Assembly: GCF_020536995.1 (NCBI RefSeq)
Contig: NC_068369.1
Coordinates: forward strand, 24,122,040-24,186,039
Direction of reading: 5' to 3'
DNA: 64,000 bases
Origin: Dreissena polymorpha
Lineage: Eukaryota > Mollusca > Bivalvia > Myida > Dreissenidae
The position numbers and the translations under genes are program-made. Shown piece after piece: positions 57,601-64,000 of the stretch; position 1 is the stretch's first letter; each line of letters begins with the position of its first letter. The notes under the pieces were generated by a model. That model ran no database searches and was not told the DNA's origin. It saw only the letters and a list, made by a program, of their open reading frames with translations.

Positions 57601-60600
57601 ACAAATATTGTCTGATGTACTGATTTACTTATATATGGAATGGACAATAAATTCAAACAAGCACATTTTCATTTTTAGGATGCATTTACAATTAATTTAT
57701 TTCATGCTTTCCGATGGTTCATATTGAAATATCAGTGAAATAAAAGTCGTATTTAACTGTTTTAAACAGTGAAAAATAACAGTGGAAAATATCGATATTT
57801 TTCACTGTTTTACAGTGAAATGACGTCATTTTTTCGACGAAACGACGTCATAAATCAAGCAAAATTATACAGTTTAAACTCTTTTACAATGTTAATAAAC
57901 GGTCAAAAGAGCATAAAATAAAAAGAAAATTTGTTGGATTCGATGGAATATCGATTTTAATTCACTCGTGATCATAACAAATACATATTTTATATGATCA
58001 CTCGTGAAATAAAATCGTTAATCCATCGAATCCAACAAATATCCTCTATGTATTCAGGACGGCAAATGCCATGCACACTTCTAGCGTTTAATCAAACATA
58101 ACATTAATAATATTTTAGTGGCACTGGTTTGGACACAGATTGGTTTTACTTGTGAATTGCTTAATGTGTCTTTCTTTACATATCAATGTTAACTGGCTTT
58201 AAAGTATGGTTAATTCTCGCCAGTATGCATATGCCCGGAGGTAGACTCAGTTCATTTGTTAAATTCTTTTTGTTTTTACGGCTGTTCAGGGCAACAGAAA
58301 GAGTGTTCTTGCTTCCATATTTCAGAGTTACCGGTAATGCTTTTGTTCATTTTTGTTTTAAATTGTGTCAAGAGTATATCTTGCAAAATGTATGAGAGAT
58401 ATTAATTACAAACTTAATCGGTAGATTTATTTTATTTAAGAGATGTGCGGTGCATTTGAGCTATAACTCTGGTTTCCATATGTTTCACCGTTTGCTTCAA
58501 CATTTATAATATAAAACAATAATAATGTCTTTTGGGCATAGACCTTTTTGTCATTAGACCTATCTACCCGTGAATTTTGACGATATGACTCTTAAAATTT
58601 TCAACATATACCCTGCGCAAGAAATCCGACGTTCGACGGCAATGCAGACAAACTGATTCAAGTATGCACCCCACCAACAATAAGGATCAGCATCAAATAA
58701 GGAAAGTTTCAAACTATTCTGTTTGAATTTGAATTGAACAAACAACACTCACTGGGTGGTGGAGGAAGTGGTGCTAGTGTTGTGGACACGGTGCCTGTGG
58801 TTGTAGACACGGTGCCTGTGGTGGTAGCTGTCAGAGCAAACAAACACAAATTTCAAATATACATTTATACTAGATTGTTGGACAACTGTGAGTTTAAATC
58901 ATAGTTGAATGATTGATTTTAAAAGTTTTATACGCCATGTGTTGATATAATTTAAGTTTGTTTTTTCAAAAACAACGTATTAAAGTTCACGTATTTTATT
59001 TTAAGTTAAACAAAAATTAAAGGCAGTGGGTTCAATCATACCCCGACCTTAATTTTAAATTAGTTCGCACAAATGAAAAGCGCAACATTAAGTTGGTAAT
59101 CATAAGCACATCTATGTCACTAAAAATAACCTACCTTAAACACACAACACGCTTAAACAAAGATGAGGTTGACTCCACCTAGTTCTGTTATTGCTTACAG
59201 TACATGGATGGTTTGTACCCATCCAACACACATACGTAAAAAATAAACATAAAGCATACATGATCCATTTCTAACGATTAGACAAAAGACCGGTTAAATT
59301 ACTAAAACGTGGGTTAACTATTTCCGGTGAAAGGACTGTTAGTCCCGTGCATGGTGAATTAGAAAGTGAGTTTAGTATAGAGTTTCAATTCAGAGGTAAA
59401 TCATAAAAACAGAGTGCATTAACGATTTAAATATCCAGCGGATGTTGTGACTGCGATTGTAGTCAATATACACTTTATCATTAAAGGGGCCGTCCAACAC
59501 ATTTTGGCATGTAATAAAGCTTGTCATTAAATGCTTTAAATGCTTTATATTGGTAAATTTAAACATTTGAACTAAAATCTCCAGTTAAAAATAAGATACA
59601 ATTTTAAAAAACAAGAAAAAACGTTAACCTCAACGGGGTTCGAACCACTGACCCCAAGAGTTCTGGAGTCTTGGAGTAAAATGGCTCCCGCCTAGACCAC
59701 TCGACCATCCACGCTCATAGTGGTATTTTTAAGCTATATAAGTAATCCTCGTAGTTTCCCAAAATATCGTTTCGCGTCGAACGACACTTTAATCTGTTGG
59801 ACGGCCCCTTTAACGCTGACTTCAAGAAATCGCGTGGTTTAATGATATGTACCGAACATGATTTGTATATTTGATTATTTGTTTAACTGTTTAAATGTGT
59901 CTTTTAATCCTCGGTTGATTTTAAAAACTTAATGACACAGTAATGCGATATTGTCATACAATCGGCTGTCATTTACTGACAATGAAGGCCGGTAATGCAA
60001 GATTGTTCTTAATTACCACATAGCTTTCAAACAGTCAACATGTTTACATGTGTAGGAAATTCTGTAATCTTTACTTCTTTACACCAAACAAGCACATTGT
60101 ATTGTATAATGTATTTTATGCTCGATTTTCTAAATCTACGTAAATCAAAATATAACAAAACTTACTGGAAATAAAAAAAAATGAAAGTGCGAATTGATAA
60201 CTGGCTATAAAAAATTATGACATTTGTACGAATAATTAAAACGGATCTGATAGAAGTTTTAATAATCATTATACATTATGTCGTTCACATCGGCATCGGG
60301 AACATAGTGCGCGTATAAGCGCAATCGGTAATTTTGAAGATGAACAAACACAAATAAATGTATTCATTAATACTCATGTATAATATGTACCTTTCATGCT
60401 AATGTTTACAAAACGATTTTCCTGTACCGGGTTAGTGCTCGTGTGTCGTATGCATAGATATCGTTGCAGGAAATTACAATAGAATATATTGTGCCACAAA
60501 AAATAAAAACAAGCATTTTGTATCTCGTGAAATCTGTGTTACCATACCACAGCTAGCGTTAATATTTTGTCTTATGCTAAAAGCAGCAATTATTTTATGA

Positions 60601-63600
60601 GTTACCTTTATTTTACGAAATATTTGGCGAAATATTCGTTGATTTTTAGTATTCATGTTACTTTAAAGGGGCCTTTTCACAGATTTTGGCATTTTTTAAC
60701 TTATTCATTAAATGCTTTATATCGATAAATGTAAACATTGGATCGTAAAAGCTCCAGTAAAAAATCAATAATAAAATTAAAAAAAGGAAAAGAACATTGC
60801 CCGGACCAGGTTTCGAACCAGTGACCCCTGGAGTCCTGCCAGAGTCCTGAAGTAAAAAAGCTTTAGCCTACTGAGCTATTCCGCCGGCTACACATATTTG
60901 ATGTATTTTATACCTTATATAAGCAATCTTCGTAGTTTCACAAAATTTAACGACAAAAACAGAACTCTCCAAATTATTCAATCGTTTCGCGTTGCAACGC
61001 TTTATAATTTTTAGGTTTTAAAATCGCCAAAAGATGCATATAATGGCTATATTAGACCATGGTAAATGTTCAGTATTACTGTTTCCTCACAAATATCATA
61101 ACTAAAACGAAAATTTGCGAATCTGAAACAACTTTTTTCAATTTTGTCAATTTACCAAAGCGTGAAAAGATCCCTTTAAGCGCGACCATTTACATTCTTC
61201 GGAACGGAAATTTGTATTTGCATGACATTAATATTCGCACATTGACAAATTATTGGAGATAAATTACTGACCTTCTTGAGAATACGTGATCCAAAGGATT
61301 TAGGTAAATACTTTGAGTTTCAAATAACACCTATTAAAGCTTGATATATAAAATAATAACATCATAGTTCAAGCAAAAAGCGTCATACAATTGTAAATAT
61401 AAAAGCTAGAATAAAGCATCCCCGCATGCTAATTGCGCACAAAACATATGAATAAATATTTCTATAAAAAGCCTGGTTTTATTGCCATTTTTAAAACGTC
61501 TTAACCATAATATAACGATAAAGAGTATTATTGATTTATATATCGATCAAAACACTAAAAAATAACTGAAGGAATTTTTAAAAGTTATACGTACTTGAAG
61601 CAGCGGTAGTCGTAGCAGGAACCGTGGTCGTTACTGCAATAATTATATAAGACGATCATATAACCATATGATTGTAAACGAAAAGTGTCATGATTGCACA
61701 GTATAAAATTTATTTAGTGGTAGTAACATTACATGAAACACTTATTTGTAATAGTTTAAAGGTAGTAACATAACTTTATAACACGTATATGTAATTTCTG
61801 CTGCAAAGTTCGAATTTATATTACGTTTTATTGTATGTTTTGCTAAAAGTAATATATTGGATTGAATAACTCAAAAACATGTTTTTAAAGTAACGTTCTT
61901 CAATACTAACAGCAAGAACGTCACCAACGTGTCTCGGACATTGTTATTCTTTCTATAAGTTAACGGAACTGTAACACACCACTCTATGTATAGTCATGCC
62001 AAAAAACGCATCATAAAGTTCATGCATTATTTTAGTAAAGACGTTGTTGTTGTTGTTGTTTTTTCAACACTTCAAAGAGAGTTAATAAACATTGATTCCA
62101 TAAAAAAAAACATTTGAAGGAAACATGCATTTATCACCAAATACGAATGAAATAACGAGGTCGGATAAAGTGTAAAAATATGTGACAAAGGTTGGAAAGC
62201 TCAGAAATTGTAAAGTACTAATGACAAACAAGTTTCACACAAAACGATGTACAAACTAAACAAGAATAGTGTTTGTGGGTTATGAACAGTATTTTAAACC
62301 AACTCGTTGAAGCGACGCTGGATGCACTGGCTGTTGTTGGTATTCCAGGAGTTGTACCTAATTGATATTTGTCTTTTGTCAATTTTCGTTGAAATATGTT
62401 TATTATCATATTTATCATAGTAATTTCCCTATTTAGGATAAATTCCGAGTGACAACTTATGTGCATGGTCAATATTGTATTTAAGAACCAGTTTGTCTGA
62501 AAAGTCAAGGCCGAAGTGCTGTATAGATTACATCATGTAAACAAACGTAGCCCTTATACTCTTCTATATAAGCATGTTTGTATATTAATTACAGCTTTAC
62601 AGATTCAACAACATAGACACTAGAAGTGTAAAATGATATTTCATGGCAAATCGTTGGAAATGTTACCTTTTTTAATCTGTGAGTGACAAACTATGCATAA
62701 GTTGAGTGTGATTCGTTGATGTTTTTCAAAGAAATTAATTAGTTATTCATTAATTTAGATTTACCGTTATTTGCACTGGTTGCCACGAGAAAATACAAGA
62801 TTATTGATATCGAGCACGACATCGATATGTTACTGTTCTTGTCAATATTATAAAAGCTATTGGCTTAAGTGACATAAGCTATCCTGAACGCAGATAACTT
62901 TATCATTACACCTATTTTTCAGGCATATTACACCATTGACAAAATTAATATATATAAGAGAAAAAGACAAGGCAAGGCAAGGCAAACAACTAACTAGATG
63001 TCGACGTTGACGACGAGGCACTTGTCGTCGTTGAAGGTCCTTCTGTAGCTGAACCTGGTTTGCACAATATGCAGTTGTAAGCATTCAAGCAGGACGCATA
63101 ATATAGTATACATGGCGCATAAGCGTAGATTCCTAAACTAACGTACTTCTAAGGGTTATTTTTATTTCAAATGGGTTTATATTGAGTTATTTAATATGGG
63201 CTTGTATACACTTTAGCGAAAAAATGCAACATTTTGAAGATGGAATGTTTTATTTATGGTATTATAAAATGCATAGAAGTCATAAGAGAGATATAGTTTA
63301 AAAATAACACGCGAAGTTTATTTGAAAAAAAGCAATTATGAAAAAACAGCCAAAAGCTAATTAAATTAGTATAAGTCTTAAATAAACATACACAATCAAT
63401 TATGAACCATCCTGTTGTTTGCATAGTGGCTTGGAGATTTTATTTTGGTGAGAAACATAAAACGTCATTTTACTAGTGTTGTATAACCTCATAGCGCTAT
63501 AACGTCAAAAAAACACACAATATTATGATCAAAATTTACTAACTAGTAGTAGGCGTTATATCAGTTGTAGTAACTGCCGTTGAGGGACCGACTGTACTTG

Positions 63601-64000
63601 AACCTGATTTCAATAAAATTTTATATAAACACATGCAAGTTTATAAGCACTATGACCTTCTACAAAATCTCATCTACAAACAAACAAGAAAGCGTATTAA
63701 GATTAAACTATATTATTTAGGAAAACTCTCTACAAAAGCTTGTACTAACAATATCAGTCTACCTAAAGCAATTAGTTGCAATTAGTTGAACGTTAATGAA
63801 TAATCTAATGGAAAACCTATCAATAAAAGTATGAAATCGTCGTCACAAGGTGCACGTACTTGCCATGACCTTAACCTCGCATAAGGTCAATGGTCCTGGA
63901 GACCGGAAGATCCTGACAGCGTCTCCCTGACGGTTGACGTTGACGGTGATAGGGCGCGTTGCGTTATCCGTCGTCAGCAAGTGGTCGTAAACCAGCGTTT
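40180..64000 (-). CDS. Lectin/EGF mosaic surface receptor, 5' part outside window
   Basis: At least 26 minus-strand exons are visible, every internal one phase 1-1 (lengths divisible by three). Order: end of fucolectin-like domain 1; five Thr/Ser linkers; fucolectin-like domain 2; EGF modules 1-10; terminal exon TM-A; EGF modules 11-13; mucin exon S1; terminal exon TM-B; mucin exon S2; terminal exon C. The parts are described separately. Fucolectin-like domains bind glycans in known members, and short EGF-type modules of this pattern occur in scavenger and phagocytic receptors (MEGF10/Draper, SREC). A glycan- or particle-binding surface receptor is therefore plausible, but that is inference. 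One gene with alternative 3' ends is the simplest reading because no second signal-peptide exon was seen; two adjacent genes remain possible. The gene converges on ITR3. Confidence 0.75.
40841..41113 (-). CDS. Mucin exon S2 (Thr/Pro/Ser-rich stalk)
   Basis: 91 codons, with four near-identical 'TTQPP' repeats followed by a Thr/Ser/Gly-rich part. GT donor (tggg|gtgcgt) and AG acceptor (caatag). Likely a heavily O-glycosylated stalk. Forward-strand ORFs here are antisense shadows. Confidence 0.8.
42298..42449 (-). CDS. Terminal exon TM-B: membrane span plus short basic tail
   Basis: 50 residues and a TAA stop. After EQSKATGANGL comes a hydrophobic span (VAGVVLDILLLCFAAACVLF), then a tail ALKCGFLKPRRASVQSLP with a positive cluster. 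It directly follows mucin exon S1. A decayed copy is at 36165..36240. Confidence 0.8.
42600..42660. repeat. (TA)n(TG)n microsatellite
   Basis: 'tatatatatatg' followed by (tg)n with one 't' interruption, in the intron between S1 and TM-B. Confidence 0.9.
42955..43362 (-). CDS. Mucin exon S1 (TTAAP repeats)
   Basis: 136 codons. 'VQTTTQAPTSTQLPT' leads to a run of five 'TTAAP'-type repeats, then a further Thr/Pro-rich part ending TLPATTQ. Acceptor attgaag, donor gcaag|gtactt. At DNA level the repeat is 'accacggccgcaccc', so repeat number could vary between individuals. No Cys, and Thr/Pro/Ala dominate: a mucin-like stalk. Confidence 0.82.
43723..46143 (-). CDS. EGF-like modules 11-13, one exon each
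   Basis: Exons 46143..46006, 45117..44980 and 43860..43723, all 138 nt and phase 1-1. They read CPDGFYGVGCLSVCGNC, CSTGSWGLGCAATCGAC and CNTYFWGVGCAQTCGAC, each followed by CN-(V/I)-(T/S)-G-C-GCA-G-(W/Y)-G--C. The third lacks the usual 'GF' turn (YFWG instead). They lie downstream of terminal exon TM-A, so they can only enter transcripts that skip TM-A, unless they belong to a separate gene. Confidence 0.82.
44482..44785. repeat. Bivalve-type interspersed repeat ('aacaagaggtgtgtttgtca')
   Basis: Begins 'aacaagaggtgtgtttgtca', passes through 'tgacctttgaccttgaagga' and 'attgcgaaagttatggcca', and ends with 'gacagacagacac' and 'gatccgggggcataa'. No coding. Confidence 0.6.
45640..45945 (-). repeat. 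Interspersed repeat ending in 'gtcggtatgtcggtcggt'
   Basis: On the minus strand it runs from 'cgtctgtcggtatgtcggtc' through 'cataaggtcaaagttcaagg' to 'cattttgaggacgctttg'-type sequence, the layout of other bivalve interspersed repeats. The ORF at 45517..45963 spans it and is not taken as a gene. Confidence 0.4.
46950..47170. mobile_element. MITE with 'cccatttatgcc' termini, copy 2
   Basis: Reverse-oriented relative of 4478..4704, sharing 'ctaggcataaatggg', 'catgcggcgtctcatctggg', 'aaggccttttttctag' and 'agggatgtctagta'. The flanks are ttta/taaa, a worn TTAA. Confidence 0.7.
47736..47962 (-). CDS. Terminal exon TM-A: membrane span plus 42-residue tail
   Basis: Acceptor tttctag, 75 residues, TAA stop. 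DSTQPNAAQNDPLEAIQVAS leads to a hydrophobic span IVADVFLLIIMIGVLIFC, then a basic IKRGLGKSK stop-transfer and a tail ending VTSNTNI. The tail has no tyrosine, unlike the ITR tails. It lies between EGF modules 10 and 11, in phase with both, so its use would end the protein after module 10. Confidence 0.82.
49354..55507 (-). CDS. EGF-like modules 1-10, one exon each
   Basis: In transcript order: 55507..55370, 55004..54870, 54260..54123, 53688..53551, 53069..52932, 52598..52461, 52203..52069, 51175..51038, 50690..50553, 49488..49354. All are 138 nt except modules 2, 7 and 10 (135 nt). Pattern: C--GFYG--C---CG-C--G--CN-VTG-C--GCA-GWQG--C, eight cysteines, the short EGF/laminin-like type. The 135-nt modules replace 'CP-GC' with 'C--C' and have (E/A)PG-(Q/I)-P--C (CEPGWQMPTC, CEPGFQMPSC, CAPGWILPDC). 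All junctions are canonical and phase 1. Exon-per-module organisation with equal phase points to growth by exon duplication and allows in-frame skipping. Confidence 0.88.
49960..50437. repeat. Bivalve-type interspersed repeat with an internal ~165-bp duplication
   Basis: 'aagatacaaaggg[tc]cataac' and 'gcgtgcatcatcct' occur twice (near 50053/50212 and 50106/50263), followed by 'ggacggacggaaagacggac' and 'tatggcggggataac'. It sits between EGF exons 9 and 10. Confidence 0.65.
51300..51342. repeat. (ATATGGT)n microsatellite
   Basis: About five copies of 'atatggt' in an intron. Confidence 0.85.
51540..51790. repeat. Bivalve-type interspersed repeat with 'ggaccgaccgtctgacc' end
   Basis: 'gacgaggttcctctgctaaa', 'ccaagtttcatgatcat', 'taggtcaaagcgttcgaac' and 'cggaccgaccgtctgacctt' follow in order. 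It lies between EGF exons 7 and 8. Confidence 0.5.
53740..53900. mobile_element. 'gcctgtgc' family MITE fragment
   Basis: Retains 'gaagtgtcgtcccaga', 'gtccacagaggttaatcaga' and 'ttcgttaagaagagattttc'. One end is missing. Confidence 0.5.
56029..57235 (-). CDS. Fucolectin-like (F5/8C type) domain 2, two exons
   Basis: Exons 57235..57005 (77 codons) and 56223..56029 (65 codons). The first reads NVALNRTATHLASLNYNG, then KAVDGC, a Cys-rich 'SRCCSCSDP' with adjacent cysteines, and NFWRVDFGRSYKI; the second ends ITLCEVEAIEG. This is the layout of eel-fucolectin/tachylectin-type F5/8C lectin domains, about 142 residues, full length. Adjacent cysteines occur in the fucose-binding eel lectin, but I cannot show that sugar-binding residues are conserved. 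The second exon's donor is GC (attgaag|gcaagt), a GC-AG intron needed to keep phase 1 into EGF module 1. Confidence 0.85.
56535..56592. mobile_element. Fragment of a MITE terminus
   Basis: 'tgacgacacttcacgcatat' and 'cccagagcgcggctcat' match the right end of the 26163 element. Confidence 0.45.
57709..58053. mobile_element. Palindrome-rich MITE-like repeat, copy 2
   Basis: Same order as the 6645 copy: 'ctgttttaaacagtgaaaa', 'cagtgaaatgacgtcatttt', 'gcataaaataaaaagaaaat', 'gttggattcgatggaatatc' and its inverted partner, ending 'aatccaacaaatatcctcta'. Confidence 0.65.
58753..63603 (-). CDS. Five Thr/Ser-rich linker exons between the two lectin domains
   Basis: Exons in transcript order: 63603..63544 (60 nt), 63054..62995 (60 nt), 62357..62304 (54 nt), 61633..61595 (39 nt), 58827..58753 (75 nt), all phase 1-1. 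They read as low-complexity Thr/Ser/Ala/Pro with no Cys: STVGPSTAVTTTDITPTT, SATEGPSTTTSASSSTSTS, STTPGIPTTASASSVAST, ITTTVPATTTAAS, and TTTTGTVSTTTGTVSTT with an Ala/Pro-rich end. Similar starts and donors (a|gttagt twice) suggest exon duplication. They form an extended, probably O-glycosylated spacer. Such small exons are individually weak calls, but phase, length and composition agree. Confidence 0.7.
59481..59813 (-). mobile_element. TTAA-type tRNA-like element, copy F (subfamily 2)
   Basis: Near-perfect inverted ends 'ttaaaggggccgtccaacac' and 'ttggacggcccctttaa', with TTAA at both. The tRNA-like body on the minus strand at about 59632..59717 has 'tggtcgagtggtctaggcgg' and the B box 'ggttcgaaccccg'. 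Confidence 0.8.
60425..60480. repeat. Fragment of the 31790 TTAA element
   Basis: 'gtgctcgtgtgtcgtatgca' and 'tagatatcgttgcaggaaat' match internal sequence at 32005..32060. Confidence 0.55.
60661..61180 (-). mobile_element. TTAA-type tRNA-like element, copy C
   Basis: Full-length reverse copy of 33193..33713, with ends 'ttaaaggggccttttcacag' and 'gcgtgaaaagatcccttta' and TTAA at both sides. The tRNA-like body is at about 60797..60886 on the minus strand, B box 'ggttcgaaacc'. Confidence 0.8.
63860..64000 (-). CDS. C-terminal part of fucolectin-like domain 1 (cut by window edge)
   Basis: About 46 residues run from the right edge to a GT donor (gcaa|gtacgt). The frame reads TLVYDHLLTTDNATRPITVN and later SPGPLTLCEVKVMA. 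It aligns with the second exon of domain 2 (…GYITLCEVEAIEG): the 'LTLCEV' strand closes both. The preceding exon and the start of the gene lie beyond 64000. Confidence 0.75.

Overview
The window is AT-rich eukaryotic DNA with short exons, long introns and dense interspersed repeats. The repeats (tRNA-like TTAA-flanked elements, 'accttgacctt' tandem arrays, 'gcctgtgc' inverted-repeat elements, terminal 'accgaccgac' runs) are of a kind common in bivalve molluscs. A heterodont bivalve such as Dreissena is my best guess; this is inference and was not searched. No bacterial-type features are present. All gene models were built by hand from splice sites, reading phase and domain patterns.

Region 1 (1..4237): nested repeats. 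A TTAA-flanked tRNA-like element is split by an insertion holding about eight copies of a ~147-bp satellite. Region 2 (4238..10532, +): a seven-exon receptor gene (ITR1) with a signal peptide, one V-type Ig-like domain, one membrane span and a ~265-residue tail rich in ITIM-like tyrosine motifs. Region 3 (13887..17283, -): three exons of a DUF3472-like protein, 5' end not found, with a GACA/GATA block and a 145-bp repeat array in one intron. Region 4 (21032..25013, +): a paralogue (ITR2) with an ITIM tail but no Ig exon, only a Thr/Ser-rich stalk, part of which is tandemly duplicated. Region 5 (29377..34314, +): a third paralogue (ITR3), again with an Ig domain. Genes 1 and 3 share exon order and all splice phases, including a pair of micro-exons.

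Region 6 (40180..64000, -): a large mosaic cell-surface gene, running off the right edge, transcribed toward ITR3. In order it encodes the end of one fucolectin-like (F5/8C type) domain, five Thr/Ser-rich linkers, a complete second fucolectin-like domain, thirteen one-exon EGF-like modules and two mucin-like exons. Three different terminal exons each carry a stop: membrane span plus 42-residue tail, membrane span plus short tail, and a GPI-type hydrophobic end. Every internal exon is phase 1-1, so any terminal exon can join in frame. A decayed copy of its 3' part lies at 36165..37265.

Taken together the window looks like an immune-type surface-receptor neighbourhood: three inhibitory-type tyrosine-motif receptors beside a lectin/EGF receptor that may be made in several membrane-anchored forms. 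The two features most worth following are the ITIM family with its shared C-terminal signature and the alternative terminal exons of the lectin/EGF gene.
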